NCBI GenBank assembly: GCA_963277665.1
Contig: OY728158.1
Coordinates: forward strand, 595,596,818 to 595,660,817
DNA length: 64,000 bases
Direction: 5' to 3'
From: Viscum album
Lineage: Eukaryota; Streptophyta; Magnoliopsida; Santalales; Viscaceae
The translations under genes and the position numbers were made by a program. How positions within the stretch are numbered: position 1 is the first letter of the stretch; every line of letters begins with the position of its first letter. Below are positions 24,201 to 35,659 of the stretch, one piece after another. Below the pieces are notes generated by a model. The model was not told the origin of the DNA. It saw only the letters and a list, made by a program, of their open reading frames with translations, and ran no database searches.

Positions 24201-26052
24201 TTCCTTGAGAATTATACTATATTGCCACTATTTCCTTTTGTGTGGTGTATGTACTACACATGATTGTATTCATTATGTAATATAAATTAATTTATGGGTA
24301 TTTAAATTTTTATTGTATGATCCTTTTTTAATGGGATGTATGTTTCGTAAGTCACCAAATTGGTAAGGGAATTTCAAATTTCAATTTCCACTCATTGGGA
24401 TTTACGTATACTTCATTGATTATTTTACTCCATGATTATGTGGGGAATCACTATTTATTTTTTGTGTAGTAATTTCCACTCCCCTTTATGTGGATATAGT
24501 TTTGATATACATAATCACTCCATTGATAAATTCTCAAGTCATCTATATGACCTTGATAAGAGTAATTTTACCCCGATCTCCATTTATTGAGTTAAACATC
24601 CAATTCATTGGTGTTGTTTTTACAAGAATATGTGTGAATGTACTCTGATTGATTTACACTGAATATTAAATCACATTGAGTGTATTTATATTTTTCACAC
24701 ATAATTATGTCGTTGATTTAACTTTAACCTAAGGATACAATCTTTATAAGAGATTTCATCTCAATTTACATTCTATTGAGATTTCTTTGTTTTTATACAC
24801 CAATTCACTTTTATATGGTGTATATAATGTACTTTGACATAGTATATCATGAATCCCTTTATTCTCATGATATTTAAATGTTTTTATTACCTCAATTATT
24901 TGAATTCAAGTGTCTCTCTTTTTGTTAGGAACCCTAACTAAAATATCATTTTAAATGTTTTAAAGATTTATTATTCTAAATCTTTCGCATTAATATCCAT
25001 GTTTTCAAAATGGTTTTAAGGATTTATTTATATGGAAATTTAATTTTTAAAATTAAAATTCATTTTAAAAGTTTCAAAGTGGTTTGGGACACTTTGATTC
25101 AAAAATACATTTTAAACAGCTTCTTGACAAATAGTGTGACTTTTAAATGTTTTCAAGAAAAAGGGGGATATTTATCTCAAATAGTTTTGATGATTATTTT
25201 CATCTATGTCAATATCCTTAATTATTATCGATTGAGGTTAATCTGTTACAATACAATCTTTGATATTGTATTGAATGAGTTATGTTTGATTGTGGATGAA
25301 CTATTTTTATAACATTCATGGTTTGTGGATAAAGTTTTGACATTTTGTATGCTAGTTTTAATACGAATGTTTATGTTATGTTTTAAACTTTTCATGAGAG
25401 GAATGAATTGAACTTAGTAAGTGACGGGTTGAGCCTGATATAGCTCCTCGATGCATCGGTAGGTCTCATGAGACAAAATAGTGTCTTGACATAAGGTCTT
25501 GAAAAAATATTATTTTTAATCTTGGCACAAGGCCTTAACTATGTGGTTAGAATGTCCAAAATTATGCATTCCATAATTTTAAGATTAGATATTGATATTT
25601 CATGTGGTTATTCAACAATTAAAATACCCATGACTATGTTTTATTACGACATTATTTACTCAACTCATATTCCCACCATAATGTGTTCATGTTAATTATT
25701 TGTAAAGGCATGTGTTTTCAATTATTCACCATGCCTAATGTTTATGTTATCTTCCACTGTATTTCTTACTCTTACTGAGCAGTTGATCTCACCCCTTTCT
25801 CATGTTCTATTTTCCCAGGATATGAAGAATTTAGTTATGAGTGACATGCAAGAATAATCTTGGATGCATGGATGTTTCTAATGGAATAAATTAGTGTTGT
25901 TTTTCTTTTCAATTTGTAGTGTTGAACTTATGTATGTATCTTGTTTCTAAGACTACTAAACTGATCAGTCCTTTGGGACATAATTCCTTTTAATCATGCC
26001 AATGTATTAAAATAATGCACTAGCTCTTGGATTCTAGGGTCGGGGCATTACA
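21253..26052 (+). repeat. Element C 3' LTR
   Basis: 4,800 bp, TGTAACATCCCAGG to GGGGCATTACA. It keeps the uninterrupted target site of the retroposon near 25230. Open frames within it (for example 25010-25312) have no family match and correspond to stop-containing sequence in the other LTR, so they are not genes. Confidence 0.9.
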
Positions 26053-26057
26053 ATTAA
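26053..26057. repeat. Target-site duplication of element C, right copy
   Basis: ATTAA, identical to 13175-13179. Confidence 0.85.
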
Positions 26058-26501
26058 AGTGTTACTGAGTATGAGGAAAAATTGATAATATTAGGAAGGA
26101 ATAATATGAATTAAGTTTGTAATCCAAAATGTGAGATTGACTATTTCTTTGATAAGAATAATACAAGCCTCTGAAGTGAACTATTCTCTCAAATTTTTTA
26201 ATCATATGATGATACTATATCAAGTTCCAGCAAGATAGAGAAATAATTATCTAAGTCATATATTTTCAAATGAAATTAATATAAAAAGAGTATTCATAGA
26301 CACCAATAAAAAATTAATTAAGAAAAGGAATAGAATCGAAGGTTGAAACTTCCCCATGTGATATTGTGGAATGAAACACCCTAGCACTTTCTTGAATGAA
26401 ATGGGGGTTTTCTTTATGTGTGGAGGGAAAGACCATCAGGAGTATTAATTTAAGGTTAATAAAGAAGTATCCAATGTTTAGTATTTAATCTATATATAGA
26501 T
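26058..26501 (+). pseudogene. Element B gag, fragment right of element C
   Basis: It begins SVTEYEEKL, the gag motif that follows the capsid core in Ty3/gypsy elements, so gag resumes here after element C. Near 26405-26440 FFMCGGKDHQEY is a decayed CCHC zinc knuckle keeping one Cys and the His. Stops are frequent. The fragment is cut by solo LTR D at 26501. Confidence 0.6.
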
Positions 26502-28317
26502 TGTAACAACTTGACTCGAACTACTGGGTCTGATCCGGGGGTTCCCATGACCACATGAATGGCTCCCTATATGCAAGAGGTTAGTGACTAGCGGTGAGGG
26601 CCTATGGAATGGCATGGAGATACTATAAACTCAATACCATGTAACAATAGAGTATGATAAAGGAAGTGATAAAAAAAGTAATAAATAATAAATAAACGAG
26701 TAAAAATTAGAGTAGTAGAAAATACAAATAAAACCTTACATATGTAGCATAATTATGGAATGTTCGGTAAAATAAACCAAAACAAAATAAAAAGGTTCCA
26801 TTGTATGGGTAAGTCAATAATAAAAGTAGAAACATATAGTCTCAGGTCCATACAACATTATTTTCAACCTCCTTCCAACCTTCTCAACCATACACTATAG
26901 GGACCTTTCCTTTTGATGGATCCCTAAGACTAAAATCTACAAACACCCTGAAATTACCAAGTAGGGTTTCCTTAGAAGACTTGGTAGTAAAGATACAACA
27001 AACATTAACATAAGTGAATAATATATACAAGTGTATTCCATAAAATTAAAAAGGCTATAGATATAAATAATAATATATCACACAAGTAAAACATATGATG
27101 GGTCCTCAGAGACCAGCTCTACCTACTTCGACACCATACTAGAAGGAACAAATATCATCCACTAGACACATCACCCTTGATGTAATAGTCTAAAAAGAAT
27201 ACTAAAATATACCTCTTAATTGGATAACTAAAGCTTGCTGGCCATAATTCTGACACATCCCCCCAAGGGAATATTCCATGAGTATCTACCTACACACTCA
27301 ACTATAGAATAAAATAACAATATAAAACAATAAACTATACAATGGATAGATCAAAAATAACATCAAATAAATAAGTATCATAACCATAACAATCCATATG
27401 TAAGAAACACAAACATAGGTCTCACAGGACTATGAAAACATGCCACATGTGATCAAGTATCAAACACAGTTATCTAGGGGATACAAATGTATTCCAAAAA
27501 AACATGTTAAGAACCTGTATAAAACATTCACTAAAGAAAATGGATTCTTACCTCAGATGAAACAATGATGATCAAGGAAAGGGTCACCGTCCAAGTCTAT
27601 AATCACTACCAAATCCTAGAACCATTCTAGGTTTTACATTATTAGAACTATAGGATTTAGGTAAAAGTAAAAAAATACCCAAAAGGTTTGGACATGATTA
27701 ACTCACCAAAGAGTATCCAATTCCAACCGCGATCTTGGACCAAGTGTTGTGAAGAATCCAAATCCCTCAATTTGGATGATGATTCTATTAACAGTAAACA
27801 AAAGCCTCATTATATCAATATAAAACCCTTATATCCAACCAATATGTCAAAGATCTATTTGATTTTAAATCAAAGATAATAGGATCTAATTGATCACAAT
27901 AAAATATGATCTTACCATATTGGATGTGCAGACTCAAACGAGTATTTGAGAATTGAAGAGAGGAGTAGGAAGTAAAGTGGAGATCCCAAAATCACTAGAG
28001 AGGAGATACCAGGGCACTAGGTGTCAAATGAGGCCCGGGGGATTTCAAACAGGAGGTTTAAATTCATATTTTTTTAAAAATTCATATAAAACTAGTGTGA
28101 TTTCTAGGATCATCGAATTCCATTGGATGGAAGGTGGAGCTCACCAACAATCTAGTAGATCTTTTGTACCTTTTTGAGCTACAAAATTCCCACTATCCTT
28201 TCACCTTTCAAATTTGGCTTCTTAGACACCAATGAGTAGAATCAAACTTCTTGAAAATATTTTAAAAATCAATGTAAAAAGTAAAAAAGAGAGGTATACC
28301 AGAAAGATAGGTGTCAT
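26502..28317 (-). mobile_element. Solo LTR D, relative of element F's LTR
   Basis: It begins TGTAACAACTTGACTCG and, about 80 bases in, reads GTGACTAGCGGTGAGGGCC. This matches CCGACTAGTAGTGAGGGCC at the same depth in element F's LTRs. It ends near AGAAAGATAGGTGTCATA, comparable to GAAGATTCAAGTTCTTACA of F. TAGAT (26497-26501) and GAGAT (28318-28322) are a four of five target duplication; an end at 28315 with TAGAG is also possible. No internal region follows, so it is a solo LTR from intra-element recombination. Its orientation is that of F (minus). Confidence 0.65.
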
Positions 28318-29348
28318 AGAGATAGATAACTAAACCAAAAAATTCTATAATCATCAAGATAATTTACCTCAGAAATTGATAAGGGAGCAAGAAAAATCTT
28401 ATGAAATTGCTATAGTTGAAGTTGAAATCTTTTAAGTTGTGATTTTATGTACTTTGATTGTAAACTCATGATTTATTTGACTCTATATACACACACTAAT
28501 TTAAAATTTTCATGGATATCAAGTCATCCCTTGAAACTATAAGGAAGGAATTTTCAATCATGACACCTGGTGGGAATATGGTTATAATGAGAATAAATAG
28601 AGTAGAATATATTAAGATGAACAACTATTAACTAGTTGAAAACATGGGTGTTATAACTATGTTTTTTTGACATAATCCTGATTTTTGTGGTTGAATTAGT
28701 TTTTAGTATTTAAGAATTAATAGATAAAGCATAAAATAATCTATGTTAAACTAGTGGTATTGTAATTTAATGGTTAAAGTGTTATGGAATTTCTATTTTT
28801 TTCATTATTGATGTTTTAGGAATTAATTTTTTGCTTCTTGATAAGAAGGTTTATTCCTATTGAGTATTTTATTAAATTTTTATAACCATTTTTTAGATGG
28901 GTGAAATAACTTTACATTATTTTATAGATCTTATGATCCATTAAAGATATATTTTTATGCTTTAGGAATAATAAATTCCTCTTCATCATTCATCATTATT
29001 ATTAGAAGCATAAATTGATTAAAATACTCAATCAAAGGGGCCAAATACTTATAAAGTTGAAAGGAATCAACTAATTATATTTTCTTATAATTATTTAAAC
29101 TCAAGAAATGGAAGTTAAATCTATTATGTTTTTTGTATAATGTATTAATTAATTACTAAGGTACTAATATGGAAACACATTCACTTTTAAAAGTATTATA
29201 AAGGTACAAATATTTTTTTATTTATGAAATAATAAGATCCGTAGTCTTCACCATGAAATTAAAATTCTTGATAAAATCTATTAAAATATCATGATATGAT
29301 AAAAATGAAATAAAATTGTAAGGAAACAATTTATAAAGTAATGGAGAA
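28318..29348 (+). pseudogene. Element B protease relic and 3' internal end
   Basis: The frame near 28508-28640 reads IMTPGGNMVIMRINRVEY. This resembles the STPxGxxxxVxRVY segment within gag-pro of Tekay-type elements, just downstream of the DSG active site. No DSG is seen and there are several stops. The remainder to 29348 is AT-rich with no RT or integrase motif. The polypurine tract before the 3' LTR is weak (ATGGAGAA). Confidence 0.5.
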
Positions 29349-32300
29349 TGTAACACCACAAGATTTTAGTTTCCTTTAAATGAATACTACATTTGATAAC
29401 ATCCAAAACATGTAAAATTGATATTAAACAAACCGTGAAATAATATTATTAAAATATGAAAATTATAATGTAGCTATTGGGTAGGCGGGTATTAATAGTA
29501 ATAACTGAATTATGCAATATATGGAGAAATTATTTCCTTAATAAAAATAAAAAATTAAATCAATTTTTTACAAGGAAAATTATATGAATAAATTAATTTT
29601 ATACCTTAAGAATATATTCTTTATAAAAATGATTTTAGGTGTTTTATGTGTGAGTAACTAGAATTAATTTCTTCCATTTTTTAGAAATTTTATTTGAGAA
29701 AATGATCTTTATTTTTTGAAATTAGCATTTAAAAATTATTATACGGTGATATTTTGATATTTTTTTAGAAATAGTTTATTTTGGGATGAATAATAAAAAA
29801 TATTGATTTTATAAAAATTGCCACTTTTATGACATTATAATGATATCAGAATAAATTAAAATTTTATAAAACATTTTTAATATAATAAATATATATATAT
29901 TTAATAAAGTATTTACATGGTTAATTTCAGTTTTGGTTTAGTTTAGGAAAAATAATTCTCCTTTTATTTAATATAATACAATTAATTCCATTGGAATCAA
30001 CATGATGCTTGATTTTTCTATAAAATTATTTTTATTATTAAAACAAACATTTTTATAAAATTGATTTTTTTTTAATTTTGAAAACATATGTTAAAATAAT
30101 TTTTCACCACTTATAGAAATTTAATATTTTAAAATGGGTTTCATATTTTTAATCAGAATAATTAATATTATGCAATAAGTTCAATTAAAATTTTGATTAT
30201 ACTGAATAGTAAAAACAATATAATTTTTCCATGGTTAAGGTTAAATTGGTTTACCAGGGGTTAAATTAAGAGATAATGGTAAAAATAACACTTAAAATTG
30301 TCTAAATATTATTTTTTAAAGATATTTTAATTTTATATTACATTAAATTTTTATTAGTGATAATTTAGTTCTAATTCTACAAGAAAATAACTTCATATTA
30401 CTTAAATCTTTTAAGTAATTTAATGTGTGTCCCTCCCCTCACTTCTAAAATAGAACCTCTTATACACCCATATTCACAAACATTTTACCCTATATATCTT
30501 CCCATACATACAAAAAAACCTTTCTAGATTCCTTTCCTTAATTCTTGATATTTTTATTATTCTTCCAATACCATCATAATAAGGCTAAAGGTTTAATCCA
30601 AAGGAGGTCTCTCAAAGAGAGGTGATCATTTTGTCCAACTCATTCAATGTTATTTTCTTATTCTAATTCATCTAACTATTTTATATTTATCCTAACATAA
30701 TTAATCCATTATAATAAATATATTTATATATTATTATTATTATGGTAAGATAATTTTACACCTCCTTTCCATCAAATGGGAAATGAATCTATCGCTCATG
30801 TATACTTGTGGAATACCGCCTCTAAGTAGCAATATGATTAATTTTCCATAACTACCACATATTTACAGATATAATTATGAATTTAATAAATATATATTTA
30901 TGATATAATTATGTTGCTATAATGATAAAATATTATTTATATTTCTTTCCTTTTTTTCTTTAGAAAATGAAAACAATGTTCATGCATTTGTATAGACTAC
31001 TGTCACCATGAACAGAGTAATTAATTTTTTATCTATTACTCTTATAAATGTTTCTAAATATGTATATAATAAATATAGATAATATTTATATCATTATTAA
31101 TAAAATTTATATTATGGAACCATGATCAATATGTAAGGACCATTACTTCCAAATCAAAACATACATGAAAAATAAAACAGTTAACACCCAAAATGACGAT
31201 GATAAAGAAAGATTATTAATGAACAGGTGATAAGATGTTATAAGTAAACCATGTATGATATTATATGTATCAAAATTATTATGTTATTTAATTATAATAA
31301 ATTTAATTTTATTATATAGGAGATTAAAATGACTTATTAAGTAAGTCGTACCCGAGGTAAGGTTTTTATGTTACAATATCACTTTTTACTACGATTGTTT
31401 ATGAATAAGTGTATGATGATGAAATTATTTGATTTATCTCCAAAAATATTATTTATTATATTATCAACTAGTTATTTATTGAAATTATATGTTTTCATTT
31501 TATTTTAATCCCTTTAAATACTTAAAAGTCTTAAATAATTTTTTTAACTAAAACCAAATTTGTTATTCTATTCGGTCAAAAAACATTTCCTTCTATGTAC
31601 ATATTTTTTCATAAAATGATTTCAAGAATGTTTTTATTATTCCAAAATAATTTATTAAATTCATTTTTACCCATTTTTACTTTCTATAATAGTTTAAAAA
31701 AAATTTCATTCTTTGAAGGACGTACTTTTTAGTAAAGGCATGAACATAATTTTTCATTTTTATGATTAATGCATGAATGGTTTTTCCCACTTTTATGACT
31801 ATTAATTTACTTTAATATTATTTATAAGTTTATATGGTTCTTTTAAAATATTTTTTTACTAATATTCTTTAAATTTTTATATTTTAAATAATATATCTCA
31901 AAATGAAAAGGGTGTTTTCATCAAGAAATATTTCAGTGATCTTTTAAAAGTATTTTCATCTATGTCAAAAACCATTGATGAACCTTATTATTTGTTAGGG
32001 ATATAATATAATGTTAACATCCACCATATTACTCTTGATTTCATATGATTATATTTTTATAGTTATTTATTGGGGAAAATATTAATATTTCATATTCTAG
32101 TTTTTTCAATAAAAATGTTAATGTTGATTATGTATTGAATTATTATTCATTTTTCTAATATAATGAATGTATTAGACTTAGTATGTGGTTGGTGGGGACA
32201 TTATAGACCATTTATGAATCATTATATTTACCGAGACAAATTATTTTGGGTATTTGGCAGATGCCTTACCTATTTATGTATGATATCTTGAATCCACGAC

Positions 32301-32792
32301 TTGATTGTAATATTATGATTTCCAAAATAATGAATTATATAATTATGAAACATGTTATTGTCATCCATGTGATTATTTTTATTATATTTTCATCTATTGA
32401 TATATTATGCTTTTATGATGGTAGTTATATGTAATATATGATTGTTATTTATCTATGACTTATTATTTATGCTTTGTTTATTCTATGATAGTTTTTGTTG
32501 TATGCTATCCCTTATCAAGCATATGATCTCACTTTTTATTATGTTTTTACTTTCCCCAGGATAACAATAAGGGTTATATGAATGATTTTAGGGATATAGT
32601 ATAATAATAATAAAGTTACCACTTGAATTTTAAGTTGTATTTTTTCCATCAAATGTAATGTGAAAATCATGTATGTATATAGTCTCCCAAGACTGCTAAG
32701 CTATTCGATCCTTTGGGATGAGATCTCTTGTAACATGTACCAATATAATAAGATAACCACTAGCTCTAGGTTACTAGAGTTTGGGTGTTACA
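29349..32792 (+). repeat. Element B 3' LTR
   Basis: 3,444 bp, from TGTAACACCACAAG to TTGGGTGTTACA, pairing with 8687-12108. The last 150 bases share AGACTGCTAAGCTATTCGATCCTTTGGGAT-type sequence with element C's LTR end, confirming that B and C are sister families. Confidence 0.88.
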
Positions 32793-32797
32793 TTTGA
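32793..32797. repeat. Target-site duplication of element B, right copy
   Basis: TTTGA against TTTTA at 8682-8686. Confidence 0.65.
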
Positions 32798-33457
32798 TCT
32801 AGTAGAGGCCCTTGATGATCAGTGAGTGAATTTGGAAACCTATATCCTTTAGTGACCCACCACAATATGGCGGGGAGTTAAAATTTAGGTTGAGTGGAAT
32901 TAAGGCCTATCATGGGAGGATTTAAAGAAATTATTCTTCAAGAAATTTTTCCCTGATTCACTGAATCTATAATAATCAAAAGAGTTTACAGAGCTACAAT
33001 AGGAAATTATGTTCATGATGGAATATGCCCATCATTTTTTAGAGATTCTTTGTTTTTCTCCCTTTTTAATAGGGAATCATGTTTAAAAGGACCAAAGGTT
33101 TTATATTTGACCCTAGCCATATGTGAGGTGATAGGTGAGGATGATCGGCATGAAATATTAATCAAATGTTGTTTCAAAGGATAATACCACTGAGTTAATA
33201 TTGATGGAGGATAGTTCACTAGGCTCTCTTTCAGTTTATAATGGGCATGATGGTTGCCTCTCTAGTTGAATTTATGGTTCCTCTTATGTGGTATGAAGAG
33301 AAGTTCTGATAAGATGTTCCAAGGTTATGAGATGCAATTTGATAATATCTAGGGTTTATTTCTCCCTCCCACAGTAAGAGTTCCCTTTACATTCTACCAG
33401 TGTGGGTCGATATGGAATTTACATAGAGTGTGTATTAATCCACTAAAGGAGTGCCAA
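32798..33457 (+). pseudogene. Element A gag, middle and 3' fragment
   Basis: WEDLKKLFFKKFFPDS near 32917-32964 matches the gag motif WE.FK.LF..KYFP.S. KEFTELQ and MMEYAHHF follow, the EF..LQQ....V.EY...F block. Near 33394-33440 FYQCGSIWNLHRVCI is a damaged zinc knuckle. Stops are scattered. The fragment follows element B and is cut by the CACTA-like element E at 33457, so gag of A is spread over three pieces of the window. Confidence 0.7.
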
Positions 33458-35021
33458 AACTATAAGAAATTTTTCCTTTCATTATGGATTATTTGTGATG
33501 GACTAGAATTCCATCACAAATAGTTATTCAAAATGTATTTTTTGAGGTAATTATTATTTCATCATAATAATATTTATATCCATATTCATTTGTGATGGAA
33601 AAGAAATACATCACTCATAATTTTTATATAAATGCATGAATTATAGAGGGAGAAAATATTTTGCGATATACTCTCCATTCTTTCACAATTAATCTTTTCT
33701 TGCTATTTTTTTTGTGATAGACTCTCCATTCTATCGGAAATATTCATTTTCTTCTATGTTTATTTATAATTGAATTTTCATTTCATTGGAAATAACCCTA
33801 TCTTAAAGAATTATTTATAACAGAATGGAGAATCTATCGAAAATAACTTCACTGAGAAATGATTATTTGTAATGATATAGAAATTCTATCTTAAATAAAC
33901 TTATAGAAAAAATATTATTTGTGATGAAATAGATATCCCATTAAAAAACTCCTCTAATAAAGATCATTTATTATCGGTCTGGTGAAAATAGGGTGGCGGT
34001 TGATCATTTGTGATGCAATGGAGAGTGTATCACAAATAACCTTAGTAGAAAAGGATGATTTATTATTGAATTAAGATTCCATCACAAAAATTCCTTGATC
34101 ACAATTATTTATACTAGGTCCATTGAAAATAAGGTGGTGATTTATCATTTTCATAGAGTTTTATCCATAGAAAATTATTTTTGAATAAGTGGGAAAAGTA
34201 TCTATGGAGGCTAATTTTTTGAAACTAATATCCATGATAATGTAAATACCCATTCTAAAATACCTATTATATTGTAAATATCCATTGAAAATAGTTCAAA
34301 CAATGTATTTTTTGAAATGAAATAATCCCTTAAAAAAATTTACCATGAAAAAGTAAATTATAAACACACCCCCTCCCCCAATCCATATTTAATTTCTTTT
34401 ACTCTAAACTCTCATAGAGTTTCTCACAAAGCATCACTTTGAAGGTTTTTTAAATATATTTTTAAATAGTTATTAATTTCATGTATTTTTTTTATTATGA
34501 TTTGATTATCTTTTCATGAAATGTTATTAATTTTTTTATTTAGTTAGTTTGTTATTGTTTTTAAATTTATTATCATTTTTGTCATAAAAAAATTATTAGT
34601 ATAAATTAAAATTGTTCTTAGAATTAATCATTAAAAAATTATTTTTTACTTATTTATTTATAGTTATTTTTGATGGATTTAAAGTTACATTGAAATTTAT
34701 TTCAATGAAACTTAGAATTTATCTCAAATATGTTGGACTAATTTTATTTATGATAGAATTAAACTTTTTTTCACAAATAAAATTTTCAATAATATTTGAA
34801 ACAATATTGTGAATCCATTGAGAATAGCATCACTTTGAGGTTATTTGTAATGATATTTCAAAAGTAATAGTAATTTTGATGTGATGTTCTACAACTATTT
34901 ATTTTTAATGAATCCCCATCAAAATTTTATTTTTTATGATGATAATCCATCTCAAATAACCCATCATAAAAAAAATTATTTTTGTATTGAATGAATCTGG
35001 AATTATGGGTTACCTATAGTG
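33458..35021. mobile_element. Element E: small non-autonomous CACTA-like element made of hairpin units
   Basis: The left edge ACTATAAGAAATTTTTCC and right edge ...CTATAGTG (inverse CACTATAG) suggest CACTA termini with the first base changed at the left. The interior is filled with about ten hairpin units of the form ATTTGTGATGGA-N-TCCATCACAAAT. The first has an 11-bp perfect stem at 33491-33501/33511-33521. Such dense subterminal palindromes are typical of CACTA elements. No transposase is present. The expected 3-bp target duplication does not match at the edges I chose, so the limits are uncertain by some bases. Confidence 0.55.
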
Positions 35022-35659
35022 ATTTTGTTCAAGGATGATCTATCTTGGATCAAGAAGAGGTTTTTTCATGATGCAGTCACCTCATTCTTGGTCTGGAGGG
35101 ACCCAAATTGATAGTAGGACCTCATTTAGAAGGTTGGTCCATGGGGATGACTGGGGTCTCAAGGGAAACATAAAATATAGATACCTAAAGGTTATGCTCC
35201 CTAGAAAATGTCTGGATCTTATGGTAAAGTTCATGGATCCAAGATTACTAGGGTTTATCATTTATAAAATCCTCCTGATGATGGATTATGGTCCCCTTCT
35301 ACTGTGAGAGGTATTGTTTTAATTTATTTGATACATTTTATTACATTGTTCGATATAGGGGAATCTCATTATTTTATTTATTCCAAGGTTGTGTTTGGAT
35401 TGGGGTTTTTTGTGGAGTTCTTCCATATGAGGTTTACTCTTTATATACCTCTTAAGAATCAGATAGATCATATTTAGATATTCTATACATATATTTTAGT
35501 GTTTGAGGGATATAAAAACATGTGGCATTTTTTTATTCGAGATATAGAGAGTTTCAACATTATATTTTGGATGGATCAACTACTGCACTTCTATTCTTGC
35601 ATCAAATACAACCAAATTCAGGTGGATTTTACCTACCTTAAGGGAGAGGAGTAAATTAT
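35022..35659 (+). pseudogene. Element A aspartic protease region
   Basis: LFDIGESHYFIYSKVV near 35346-35393 corresponds to the active-site motif LFD(S/T)GA(S/T)HSFIS; the catalytic triplet is altered (D-I-G). FNIIFWMDQLLHFYSCI near 35551-35601 matches FDVILGMDWLS.Y.A.I, the second conserved protease motif. The strand is cut at 35659 by element F and picks up in the RT after F at 45846. Retroviral-type proteases of this family process the gag-pol polyprotein. Confidence 0.75.
35655..35659. repeat. Target-site duplication of element F, left copy
   Basis: ATTAT, identical to 45841-45845. Confidence 0.9.

Larger units (their letters stand above)
13180..26052 (+). mobile_element. Element C: gag-only LTR retrotransposon with giant (~4.8 kb) LTRs
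   Basis: Direct repeats 13180-18686 and 21253-26052 flank an internal region of only 2,566 bp. Both begin TGTAACATCCCAGG. The 3' copy ends CATTACA and the 5' copy ends CATTATA (one transition). The first 100 bases differ at about five positions. The internal part has a primer site, a gag relic with a zinc knuckle, and a polypurine tract; no RT or integrase is seen. The 5-bp target duplication ATTAA is perfect. The 5' LTR is longer because of a 708-bp retroposon. It is a non-autonomous element of the same kind as B, and younger. Confidence 0.9.
8687..32792 (+). mobile_element. Element B: gag/protease-only LTR retrotransposon with 3.4 kb LTRs
   Basis: Two direct repeats, 8687-12108 and 29349-32792, start TGTAACACC and end GTGTTACA. 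They flank an internal region that, with element C (13180-26052) and solo LTR D (26502-28317) removed, totals only about 2.5 kb. The internal part holds gag, a zinc-knuckle relic and a protease relic; no RT, RNase H or integrase is seen. A degenerate primer-binding site follows the 5' LTR. Terminal LTR sequences differ at roughly one base in five in the first 55 bases, so B is old. A near-perfect 5-bp target duplication flanks it. It is likely a non-autonomous relative of Tekay/Del elements. Confidence 0.85.

Noticed and set aside
25010..25312. 100-codon protein gene
   Set aside because: It lies within element C's 3' LTR, is Ile/Phe/Tyr/Leu-rich without motifs, and the matching part of the 5' LTR contains stops.
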